Origin: Arhodomonas sp051195215 | Lineage (GTDB): Bacteria > Pseudomonadota > Gammaproteobacteria > Nitrococcales > Nitrococcaceae | Assembly: GCF_051195215.1 (NCBI RefSeq) | Contig: NZ_JBNAZM010000019.1 | Location: forward strand, 1-64,000 | DNA: 64,000 nucleotides | Direction: 5' to 3' | Translations under genes and position numbers: made by a program | Notes under the pieces: generated by a model | What the model saw: only the letters and a program-made list of their open reading frames with translations | Told to the model about the DNA's origin: nothing | Databases searched by the model: none | Shown: piece after piece, positions 9,801 to 19,600 of the stretch | Layout of the letters: each line of letters begins with the position of its first letter | How positions within the stretch are numbered: position 1 is the stretch's first letter

Positions 9801-10096
9801 GCACGAGCGTCGATCCAGTTTGCACACTCACGCGCCAACGCGGCCATAACCAGGCTATTGCGAAACTGTCGATCGGCCTCCCCGCCAAGAAGGGATTCCA
9901 CGCATGTGTCGCCTTCCACGCCCGGCGACGAGGGCAGGAGGAGCCGAACAAGCTCCGCCCGTCGCAACGCCGTTCGCAAGCCATGATAGGCGAATATCGA
10001 GAAGGCGGAAGTCAGAATCGAGAGGCAGGCGCGATCCTCGATGCTTTCCGAAAGCAGCTCGCCGAGATTGCCGTGTGCCCTGTTGTCGATCAGCAT
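6884..10096 (-). CDS. SNF2-family helicase with PLD-like N-terminal domain
   Basis: This 1070-aa protein is the first gene of the defence operon. Seen: an N-terminal region with a PLD-like element HGSSQFTSVGLG (from residue 126) of the kind found in PLD-type nuclease or binding domains. A full SNF2/RapA-like helicase follows: Walker A DSVGLGKT (258-265), Walker B-like VIDESHNF (residues 345-352), LSATPVNN, and in the C-terminal lobe ATDCISEGQNLQDCD and QRFGRIDRLGS. These motifs predict ATP-driven movement on double-stranded DNA. The PLD-like part lacks a clear second HxK motif, so nuclease activity is doubtful. The end of the gene overlaps the DUF4391 start by 4 nt. The N-terminal coding region (about 9500-10096) is lower in GC than the rest. 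In context it probably helps a type III-like restriction complex sense or clear foreign DNA; that role is inference. Confidence 0.85.
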   Translation of the reverse strand: MLIDNRAHGNLGELLSESIEDRACLSILTSAFSIFAYHGLRTALRRAELVRLLLPSSPGVEGDTCVESLLGGEADRQFRNSLVMAALARECANWIDARAQVRTVLRPATHNLFHVSNPDGETLAIHGSSQFTSVGLGRVPGTGYDMNTASSEPDVTNALLKWFDGIWDEQDAVKDIKAELLGRLRDVHESKSPELIYYLTLHSLFRDYLGELDEENIIKTRTGIKDTVVWNKLYRFQRDGVLGAIDKMERFNGCILADSVGLGKTFEALAIMKYYELRNDRVLVLAPKKLRENWTLYTVNDTRNLLAEDRFNFDVLNHTDLTRESGKSGEINLETVNWGNYDLVVIDESHNFRNNPPRKDGLTRYGRLMRDIIQAGVKTKVLMLSATPVNNRMNDLKNQIAFITEGRDDALYPEGIASIDNTLGKAQKRFNAWLREGEERRTSERLLEALNFDYFSLLDRLTIARSRKHIEKYYDMGEIGAFPKRLSPRNLYPPIDTAERFPELREINRDIRRLNLSAYAPLKYVLPEKLEEYSRKYDMQVAGGSVFKQMDREESLIHLMRVNMLKRMESSIHAFALTVEKLLGGVRELKEKLNNHDATDIEEWGIEDIEVEDEAFDPYLVGSKVKVLIQDVDRVRWRQELEEDEAQLVKLLREARDVTAERDAKLAGLKEQIREKAGNPINPRNRKVLVFTAFADTAEYLYEQIAEWARDELGLHSGKVTGHSHGNRSTLPGLRRDIPSILTAFSPVSKERAGEGQPEIDILIATDCISEGQNLQDCDFLVNYDIHWNPVRIIQRFGRIDRLGSTNDVIQLVNFWPNMELDEYIDLEARVAGRMVLLDISATGEENVIEYAEGDAMNDLEYRRRQLHQLQNDVPSIEDLSDGISITDLTLNDYRMDLGEYLKEHGERLARMPLGAFAVTPIDDLVEREDLGPGAIFCLRNMNARVQGDPTYPLAPHYLVYVGDDGEVRMNFTHTRRVLDALKRLTLGRGHPDDMAVARFNHATGDGWEMAHYRELLARAVAAVTGKAEERGVESLFRPGGTVISRDSFQGMNDFEVVSYLIILDGAEAV

Positions 10097-10256
10097 GCCG
10101 TCTACTCACGCTGGCCCGTCACCCTGGCAGCCTTTGCCCCCGGAAACGCGGGCGACGGCCACCTGGCCCCGTAGAATGCAAGCATGCCTGACTATCGGCA
10201 AACCTCTCGTTAAGCGATTACTCCCCATACAGACATAATCGAGTATCCGACGTCGG
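10097..10256 (-). other. Intergenic segment with expected defence-operon promoter
   Basis: These 160 nt lie between the glmS tail and the start of the SNF2 helicase gene and must hold the promoter of the five-gene operon if it has its own. On the minus strand the segment begins right after the glmS stop with a 10-bp palindrome CCGACGTCGG (10247-10256), followed by an AT-richer stretch. I could not identify a convincing -35/-10 pair. A TGT trinucleotide begins 21 nt past the glmS stop, close to where Tn7-like elements insert, but no further transposon-end repeats are visible. Confidence 0.4.
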
Positions 10257-10301
10257 TCACTCCACCGTCACCGACTTCGCCAGGTTCCGCGGTCGGTCTG
10301 T
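10257..10301 (-). pseudogene. glmS: 3'-terminal fragment of glmS (attTn7-type target region)
   Basis: The last codons on the minus strand read TDRPRNLAKSVTVE followed by TGA. PRNLAKSVTVE is the invariant C-terminus of glucosamine-fructose-6-phosphate aminotransferase (GlmS). Nothing of the upstream glmS coding sequence is present; the frame instead continues into IS3-type and then PPTase sequence. The 3' end of glmS is the recognition site of Tn7-like elements and of some other island-forming systems, so a detached copy marks either an attachment-site duplication or a recombination scar. It cannot encode a working enzyme by itself; an intact glmS must exist elsewhere unless another amidotransferase replaces it. 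Confidence 0.85.
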
Positions 10302-10314
10302 CCACTTTCCCGAC

Positions 10315-10480
10315 TTAGATCCACTCATAAGTAGAGACTCCGGCGTGACCGCGGTCGTTGAGGAACTCGTCGGTGAGATGTCGCCGAGCGACTCGTGGAG
10401 ACGGATGGTGTGGTACTCGGCAAGCCAGCCCTCTCGGGTTGGGAGCGCCTCAACCTTCATGGTCCAGGAACGGAGGAAGG
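10315..10480 (-). mobile_element. IS3-type transposase remnant (C-terminal part of OrfB)
   Basis: On the minus strand the translation EALPTREGWLAEYHTIRLHE followed by SLGD resembles the conserved end of IS3-family OrfB transposases (usual form: W..EYN.IRPHESLG). One base later in frame the sequence continues as LTDEFLNDRGHAGVSTYEW and stops at TAA (10315-10317), so a single-base frameshift separates the two matched parts. The DDE catalytic core and the left end of the element are missing, so this is a dead fragment. The boundary on the PPTase side (around 10480) is approximate. The element's right end should lie between 10302 and 10314, directly against the glmS fragment. Confidence 0.7.
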
Positions 10481-10520
10481 CCTCCAGGTCCACGCCGATG
10501 GGGCCCCGCACGTGACCGCA

Positions 10521-10655
10521 TACAGGGCAAGGCGGCGGATCCAGTGCCACACACCAAAGGTGGATATCGGTGTCCGGCACGCTGCGCGGCGGTGGCGCCG
10601 GGGGCCATGTGTTCGCCGTGCCGGCGCCGGCGCGAAGCGTGTTGCCGTCGCTCAT
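10521..10655 (-). pseudogene. Truncated Sfp-type 4'-phosphopantetheinyl transferase
   Basis: The reading frame starts with an ATG that overlaps the TGA of the PKS-NRPS gene (ATGA at 10652-10655), so it was the next gene of that operon. Residues 28-42 (DTDIHLWCVALDPPP) look like the N-terminus of Sfp/Gsp-type PPTases, where a 'VHLWRVxLD' strand precedes the first domain. After about 45 residues the similarity ends and the frame runs into IS3-type sequence, then the glmS tail, giving one 132-aa open frame (10257-10655). The catalytic motifs of a PPTase (GxD and WxxKE) are absent, so it is a broken gene. The carrier domains encoded in this window would therefore need a PPTase from elsewhere. The PPTase assignment rests on a short match and on context. 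Confidence 0.6.
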
Positions 10656-13600
10656 GAAGCCACCGGGACGTCCTCATCGAGACAATCGGTCAATTGCCGG
10701 GCGAGCATGGCAACGTGGGGTTCGCGCAGCATCGTGTAGTGATCTCCGGGGACGGTGTGACATGTCACCCCGCCCCTGGCGAATTCATCCCAGCCCGGTC
10801 CCGCGGTGATGGGACTGGCGAGGGGCGTTTCGGCCTCGATCAGCGTGAGGTGGCCCGCGTACGGTGCCGGCACGTAGTCGTGCATCGCCCGCAGATTGGC
10901 GGTGAACACCCGCAGTTGCTGGTGGAGCCCTGGCATGGCCAGATCCGGCGGCACCAGGCCTGCCTTGCGTGCGTGCTCCAGGACACAGGCCAGCTGTTGC
11001 TCGGCGCTGAGGTGCCAGAAATCACGCGAAGAGACGGTGACTTCATGCGGACTCAGGCCGAGCTCCCGCATGAACGCCGCCAGCGCGGCGGATTGTTCCA
11101 CCTGTGCAGCATCGGTTTCCGGTGCCGGGCTCGGGGCATCGATCAGCAGAAGTCTTGCCACGGACTGGCCCTGTGCCTCGAGTTGGCGGGCCATTTCGAA
11201 GGCGATCACCCCGCCCATGGACCAGCCGCCCAGGACGTACGGACCCGTGGGCTGCACGCGCTGGAGTTCCCGGACATAGGCCTGGGCCATGTCCTCGATC
11301 CGGGTATGGGGCTCCGGCTGCCACAACCCGGCGGCTTCCAGCGCGTAGAAGGGCCGATCGTTGCCCAGGGCCGCCGCCAGCTCCATATAGCAGAAGGCGG
11401 TCCCGCCCACCGGGTGAACACAGAACAACGGCGGCTTCGCACCGTGTGGCTGAACGGCGAGCATCGGCGAGCCGGTCTCGGGCTGCTCACGGAGCAGGCA
11501 GGCCTGCTGTTCGATGGTGCGCCCCTGGATCAGGCTGGAGACGGGGAGCTCCCGATCGAATACGCTGTGGATCCGGGCGACCAGCCGCATGGCGAGCAGG
11601 GAGTGGCCCCCGAGCTGGAAGAAGTCGTCGGTCACCCCGATGGACTGCCCAGGGAAGAACGCCTCCCAGATGTGACGCAGTTGCAGCTCCACCGGATCCC
11701 GTGGGGGCGTGGTCGTCCCAGTGCGCCCGGAGACAGTCCTTGCCTGCTGGGCGAGAGCGGCGCGATCGAGCTTGTCGTTGTTCGTCCGCGGCAGCGTGTC
11801 CAGCACCTGAATTGTGGATGGCACCATGTAATCGGGCAGCCGTTGCGCCGCATGGCGTTGGAGGTCGCTTTCGGCGATGTTCTCCCCGGCCACCACGAAT
11901 GCAGCCAGCTCCAGCTCGCCACGGCGGTTCTCGCGGGGCACGACCGCCGCGTCCCGCACGGCCTGGTGCGCCGCCAACACAGCCTCGACCTCGCCCGGCT
12001 CCACGCGGAAACCGCGTATCTTGAGCTGTTCATCGACACGCCCGAGGAATTCGATGCTGCCGTCGGGCAGCCAGCGCCCCAGGTCGCCTGTCCGGTACAG
12101 CCGCTCACCCGGGGTGTCGGCGAATGGATCGGCGATGAACTGCGCGGCGGTGGCCTGCGGCCGGTTGAGGTACCCGCGCGCCAGCCCGGCACCGCCGATA
12201 TGCAGTTCGCCGGCGGCGCCCACGGGCACCGGCTGGCGGTAGCGGTCCAGCAGATAGATCCTGGTGTTGGCGATGGGGCGCCCTATGGGGACGACTGCTT
12301 GCTCGTCCGTGGGCCGGCAGGCCCAGTGAGCGGCGTCGATGGTTGCCTCGCTGGGGCCGTAGAGATGGTGCAGTTGCGCGGATAGGCACGCAAAGAATCG
12401 GTCCCGCAGCCCCGGTGACAAAGGCTCTCCGCCGGTGAATACATACCGCAGACTGTTGCACCCGTCGATGCCCGGTTGCTCCAGTAGCGTATCCAGCAGG
12501 GAAGGGACGCCCTGCAGCACGGTCACCTGTTGCTCCTGTATCAGCCGTACCAGGCAGGCGCTGTCGGATTCCGTGCCGGGCGGGGGCATGACCACGCCGG
12601 CGCCGGCCGCCAGCGGCCCGAAAAGCTCCCAGACGGCAGGATCGAAACCCACTGGGGTACGCTGGAGAACCCTGTCCGTCGTATTTAGCGGGAAGGCACG
12701 CTGGCGCCAGTGCAGCTGATTGCAGATCGCCTGGTGCGGGATCATTACGCCCTTGGGTTCGCCGGTGGAACCGGAGGTATAGATGACGTACGCGAGATTC
12801 CCGACACGGGCCCGGTCAGCGGGTTTGTCCGTGCTCTCCGTGGCAAGCTCGCGGCATTCCGGGTCCAGCGCCAGGACCCGCGGGGGATCCTCGGGAAGGC
12901 CGCCGAGCAGATCAGGCTGGGTCAGCAGGACAGTTGCCTGCGCGTCCTTTAGCATGGTGCGCCGTCGCTCCGGCGGGTGGTCGGGGTCGAGTGGCAGGTA
13001 CGCTCCGCCCGCCTTGAGAACGCCCAGCACGGCGACCACGCTCTCCGGCGAGCGCTGCATGGACACGGCTACCACGGCATCCGGTTCCACGCCCATCGCC
13101 TGCAGGCGATGGGCAAGCTGGTTGGCGCGCTGGTCGAGCGCCTGGTACGTCAGGCTGGCGCCCTCCTGAACCACCGCCACCGCGTGCGGGGTCTGTTCCG
13201 CTTGCCTTTCCACGAGCTGGTGCAGGCACGCCGGGGCGCCGAAATCGGCCGCGGTATCGTTCCACTCCACCAGCACTTCGCGTCGTTCCGCATCGCTCAG
13301 CATCGGCAGGGCGGACAGGCGCCGTTCGGCGTCAGCAACGATCCCTTCCAGCAGCGTCCGGAAATGTGCCAGGAAACGCTCGATGGTCGCGGCATCGAAA
13401 CGCTCGGCGTTGTACTCCAGGGTCCCGCCGAGCCGTTCGCCGACATCGGCGAGGAGGACGAGATCGCTCACCGCCGTACCGCTCTCAACCGCCATTGACT
13501 GCACGTCGGGGCCGCCCATTCCCAGCTCCGGGACCTGGGTGTTGTGCAGGACCAGCATCGCCTCGAACAGCGGGGTGCGGCCGGGGCCGCGCTCGGGCTG

Positions 13601-16600
13601 GAGGGCGTCGACGACCCGGTCGAAGGGAGCATCCTGGTGCGCCAACCCCTCCAGCGTGGTATGCCTGACCCGCTGCAGCAGTTGCCGGAAGGTGGGTTCC
13701 CCGGAGAGATCCGAGCGCAGGACCAGGGTGTTGATGAAGCAGCCGGCCACGTCTTCGGTGCCCGGCAGGTCGCGGGTGGATACCGCCGTACCGACGCAGA
13801 TGTCCTCGTCTCCGGAATAACGGTGCAGCAACGTCTGGAAGGCGGCGAGCAGGGTCATGAACAGCGTGGCCCCTTCCCGGTTGCTCAGCGTCTGCAAGGC
13901 GGCGGTCAACTCCGCGGACAGTTCGAAACGCTTGTGCGCACCGCGGGCGCCAGGGGCCGACGGCGCGGCCGGCGTGCCGGGTAGGCGCACAGCGGCGGGC
14001 GCGCCGGCGAGCTGGCGTTTCCAGTATTTCAGCTGTGGCTCCATTACGTCCTCCAGCCGCGCCCGCTGGTGCTGGATGTAATCCAGATAGCTGGCCGGTG
14101 GCGGGGGCAGGGAGGCGGGCTGCCCTTGGGAGAGCGTCCCGTACAGCACCGCGATCTCCCGGAGAAGCATGTTCATGACCACGGCGTCGCAGGCGATGTG
14201 GTGGACGACCAGCAGCAGGGCGTGCTCCTCGCGCGCCAGGCGGTAGATGCAGGCGCGCATCAGCGGGCCGCGGCTCAAGTCGAACGGGCGCTGGATCGCC
14301 TCGGTCGTCCGTCGGGACAGCTCGGCCTCCCGGTCCGATTCCGCCAGCCCGGTGAGGTCCACCGTCTCCGACGCCCAAGCGGCTGTGGGCGCGAAGACCT
14401 GCACCGGTTCCCCGTCCACGTCCTGGAAGGTGGCGCGCAAGACCTCGTGCCGCTGGAGGACCTCGTTGATGCTGCTTTCCAGCGCCGTGACGTCCAGGGG
14501 GCCGGACAGGCGCGCCGCCGCGGGCAGGTTGTAGGCTGGATTGTCGGGATCGACCCGGTGGAGGAACCAGAATCGCCGCTGCTCAAAGGACAGCGGGTGC
14601 CGGGTGTCGTCGTCGGCCGCCGGTTCCCGCGCCGGTTCGCCGAGCGTTGCCGCGGGGCTTGTTGCGTCCAGCTCGAGCTCATCGAGCAGCGTGGCCGCCA
14701 GCTCCACGCCGCTGGTCCCCTTGAGGATCTTTACCACCGGAATAGAGACGGCCAGGTCCACCTTGAAGGCGGTAGCGAGCTCCACCGCCATCAACGAGTC
14801 GAACCCGAGCTGGGCGAACTCCCGCTCCAGGTCCACCTTCTCCGGGGTGGTGCCAATGACCTTGGCTACCTTGTGCTGCACGTATCTCTCCAACACCTCC
14901 CGGCGCTCGTCCGCTGCCGCGCCACGCACCAGGGTCAGCGGGGATTCGGTAACGTCCTGCGTCGCGTCGGCGTCCTGCCGCGTAGCCCCCACAAAATGCT
15001 CGAAGCGCCGGGAGGCAGCCGCCAGGGGATTCAGCGCTGCCCACTGGGACCAGTCCATGCGGGCGGCAACCACGTGCGTGAGATCATGGCGCAGCAGCTC
15101 TGCAAGCGTATCCAGGGCCTGTGGCGGCGAGAAGGCGGTGAAGCCGCCGCGGTCCAGGTACTGTGCGGTCTCCGGGTGCCGGGCTACGTATCCCACGTCG
15201 GCCAGGGCGCCCCAGCCGATGGTCAGCGCGGGCAGGTCAAGTGCCTGCCGGTGCGCCGCCAGGGAATCCAGGAAGGCGTTGGCCGCGGCATAGTTCGCCT
15301 GCAACGGATGACCGATCACCGACGCCATGGAGGAGAACAGGACGAAGTAGTCGAGACGCTCCCGCCGCGTGAGCCGATGGAGGTTCCACGCCCCGGCGAC
15401 CTTCGGTGCCAGCACGTCATGGAACCGCTTTTCGTCGAGGCGGGTGAGCACGTCGTCGTCCAGGACCATGGCCGTGTGGAAGATCCCTTTTAGCGGCGGA
15501 AGCTCGCGCCGGATGTACTCCAGGACCCGGGCCACGTCCTCCTCGCGGGTCACGTCCGCCTGCATGGTGATCACCCGCGCACCTGAATCGCGCAACGCGG
15601 CCAGGGCAGCACCGTCGTCTTTGGGCGTGCCGCTGCGGCTTGTCAGCACCAGGTTCTGCGCGCCCTGCTCGACCAGCCATTGGGCCACGGCCAGGCCGAA
15701 GCCGCCCAGGCCGCCGGTGAGCAGATACGTGGCGTCGGCGCGACACGCCGGCACCTCGCGGTGCGTGCGTACCGGGTAGGAGGGCTCGCGCGCGGTGAGC
15801 ACCACCTTGCCGATTTGCTTCGCCTGGGCCATATGGCGGAACGCCTGCTCGGCCTCGGCCAGGTCGAACGCGGTGTGCGGAACCAGGGGCAGCCCGCCTT
15901 CGGTGACATCCCGGAGCACGTCGGCCAGCAGCGACCTGGCCAGCTCCGGCCGATCCAGGGCCAGCTGAACCAGGTCCACCGCATGGAAGGAGAGGTTGCG
16001 CTGAAACGGCAGCAGCCCGAGCCGGGCATTCTCGTAGATGTCGCGCTTGCCCAGCTCGATAAACCGGCCATAGGGCCGCAGGATGTCGATGCCCTTGACA
16101 AGCGCCTCGCCCGCCAGGGAGTTGAGGACCACGTCGACGCCTTCCCCGTCCGTGCGGCTGAGTATCTCGTCGGCGAACGCCAGCGAGCGGGAATCCATTA
16201 CGTGCTCGATCCCCAAAGATTGCAGATACGCGCGCTTCTCCGGCGTCCCCGCGGTGGCGTAAACCTCGGCGCCCGCGCGGCGGCAATACGCGATGGCGGC
16301 CAGGCCGACCGCGCCGGCGGCGGAGTGGACGAGCACGCGCTCACCGGCGGTGATCCGCGCCAAGTGATTGAGCGCGTAGTCGGCCGTGACAAACGCGTTC
16401 AGAACGCCGGCGCCTTCTTCGAAGGACAGGGATGACGGTTTGCGTATGGCGAGGTCCGCGCGAGCGATCACCCGCGAGCCATGAGTCCCCGACGCCAGCG
16501 CCATGACCTCGTCACCGGCCCGGAACTCCTCCACCCCCTCGCCGCAGGCGACAACGATGCCGGCACACTCGCTGCCCAGGCAGGAAGCACCGGACTCGCG

Positions 16601-19600
16601 CGCAAAGACCGCCGCCGGCAACATGCCCAGCGCGTGGAGCACGTCGCGGAAGCTCAGTCCCGACGCCATCACCCTGATGGACAGCTCCCCCGGGCCGGGC
16701 TCAGCGGGCGGCGCCGCCTGGAGCCCAAGGCTCTCGAGTGCGCCCGGCGTACCGATGTCCAGGTGAAATACTGCCTCATCCGGCGACAGCCGGTCCGTCT
16801 CCTCCCGGACCCTCGAGCTGTCCAGCACCACCCGATGCAGCCGCCGAACCAGGCGCTGCCGGCCACGCAACGCCAGCTCCTCGTCCGTGCCGTCACCGCA
16901 CAGCTCCTGGACGAGTGCGTCGATCTCGTCGCGTCCCGGCGTCGGGCTGAGGTCCAGCAGGCGGCAGGGCACCTCCGCGTGCTCGTTCATGAGTACCCGG
17001 CCCAATCCCCAGAGGGTCGCCTGCGCCATGTTCGGTGCTGCGTCGTGACCGGCCACGGGCTGTGAGCCGGAGGTAACCAGCCAGATCTGCGGAACGCGCT
17101 CGGCGCCTTGCTGGAGGGCCTGCATCAGGCCCAGTACGCTGTCGCAGCCCAGCGCCTGCGACGCCATCAGTGCCGCCGTGTCGGGTTCATCACCCGCCGG
17201 GGCGTCCAGGCTCCATAGGTGGATTACCCCATGGAGGGGGTTGCCGGCCCCGTCGAGGTCTGCCAGCAAGCGCAGGCTCGCGCCGCTGGCATCGTTCGGC
17301 GGCAGCTCGAACACGCCGTCCCCGCGGCGGCGATACGCCTCCCCGCGGCAGGCCAGGGTGCAAGCGTCACCCCGCGCCTGCAGCGCCGCCGCAAGGGTCG
17401 TGGCGATACCGGCGCTGTCGGCGAAGATCAGCCAGTGTCGTCCTGCGTCCTCGGCGGTCACCGAGCCGGCCTGCGCGGCTGTTGGGGCCTGCGCCAACAG
17501 TACGGTATTGAGCTCGCCCCCATCGCGCTCGCCCTGGAACAGGGGGGTCACTTCTTCAAAGCCTTGCTGCTCCAGAAGTGCTTGCCACCCGACGGCCTGG
17601 AGAAGCGGTTGCCGGGACCGCAGGTCGGCATCTGCGAACCGCCACCAGCCGTCGAGCAGACCGAAGACCAGGTTGAACCAGCCCGCCGGACGGGTGAGCT
17701 CCAGCAGGGTCAGCAGCCCGCCGGGGGCCAGTAGATCTTGCACGTGATCGAGGGTGGTACGCAGCGTGGCGGTCGTGTGAAGTACGTTGGCCGCTATGAT
17801 CAGGTCGAAGCTATGACGCTCGAAGCCCTGGGCCGCCGGATCCGTCTCGATGTCCAGAACCGCGTAACGGATGCCCGCGTGCTCGGCAAAGCGTTCCTGC
17901 GCGCGCGTGAGGAAATGGGGCGAGATGTCGGTGAATACGTACTCCGTCCCCGCCGGCAATCGGGGCAGGACGGTGGCGGTGGCCGCTCCCGTGCCGGCGC
18001 CGATTTCCAGCACCCGCAGCGGCGGCGCGCTGGCAGGCCGGTTGTCGACGGCGGCGGCCACGGCATCGGCGACCAGCTCGTGGTAGGCGTGGCCGAGCGG
18101 ACTGGCGTGGTATAGCTGTGTCAGTAGCTGGAGTGATTCGTCGGTTAGCAGGATCTCGCGAGCATCGAGGTCTCCGCGCAGAATGTCCGCCAGGTGCGCC
18201 CCGGTCTGCCGCACCAGCTCGGCCTTGGCCGCATATGCCGGGAAGTCCGCGACCAGCGTGTCAAGCTGGCCGTGCAGCTCGGGGTGACCGCGCGGGACGC
18301 CCGCACCATCCCCGGGGGACGCCTCGGCACCGGGTTCGAGCATCCGCAGCAGCTGGGCGAGGAGGCGCTGGTAGCCGGGGACGATGCCCAGCGTCTCGGC
18401 GACGGTCTCGGCGGATGCGGCCCTATCGCGCCGGGCATTCCATCCCAGCTCTTCCAGGGCGGCCAGGGCGAAGCCGGTGGCGATGCGGGCGAGAGCCGGC
18501 TCAACGGTGTCGTAGTAGTCCTGGGCGCCGGAGGCGGCCTCCGGGCCCACGCGCTGCCGCTGGAGCGTCGCGAAGATGTCGGCCGCGCCGGGCAGATCCG
18601 GCGGCGGTCGTTCCCCGGCCACTGCCGGTACCGGGAGCGGTTCCTCCTCCCAGCGCAACTCGTACAGCCACTCGTCGATTTCCCGCGGCTCAGGCGGCCG
18701 CGCTTCATCCAGAATCCGGATGCGGAGCCCTTCGCAGGCAATGGCCACGGCGCCGTCGTCGTCCACCAGCCGGATGTCGCCTTCGAGCTGCGTCTCGTCG
18801 CCGTGGCGCAGCACCATGTGGGCCCAGAACTGCCGGCCCACCTCCTGGCGATAGACGATCCGGTCGATGGACACCGGGAACAGCGGGCGATCGGCTTGCG
18901 CATCCATGCTGCTCTTGCACCAGGGAAGGCCGAACAATTGAAATGCCGCGTCAAGAAGCGCCGGATGCACCCGGTATCCGTCCACCGGCAGCTCGACGCC
19001 GGCAGGGAAACGGACGCGGGCCACGGCCTCGGCCTCGCCGGACCAGATCTCGTGCAGGCCGCGAAAAGGCGCGCCGTAACGGAATCCGCGCTGTTCAAGT
19101 GAGTGGTACTGGTCGTCACTCGACACCGAAGTGGTGCACCGCTCACGCGCTCCCGCCAGGTCAATATGCCCGTATGCCTCAGGGGCCTCGTTCAACCTGA
19201 GCTTTGCCGCGGCATTCAGTGTCCAGGACAGATGCTCGCCCGCCGGCGCGCTGTGCATCTCCACCGCGAAGTCGCTCGGGTGGTAGAGGAGCTGAAACCG
19301 GAGGTCGCGAGGGCGGTTCAGGAACAGCAGCTTGTTGAAGGTGACCTGTTCCAGCTGGACCGGCTTCTCACCCCACAGCTCCCGTCCCGCTGCCAACGCC
19401 ATCTCCACATAGGCGGCGCCGGGGAATACGGCGCTGTCCTCGACCACGTGCGTGTCCAGGTAGTCGATGCGCGGATCCTCCAGATCCGCCTCCCAGACGG
19501 GCTGGGGACAGGGGAGGCGTCGGCCGAGGAGGGCGTGTCCCGTATCCACGCCGGGGGTGCGGGCGTCCGTCGCGCCATCCGCCGCGTCGAACCAGTAGCG

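Noticed and set aside
95..10096. BREX or DISARM system
   Set aside because: No PglZ, BrxC, BrxL, DrmA or DrmB homologue is present; the Mod and Res motifs fit a type III system with accessory genes.
10097..10256. A complete Tn7-like transposon end
   Set aside because: Only a TGT at a plausible distance from the glmS stop was seen; no terminal repeats, no tns genes and no second end in the window.
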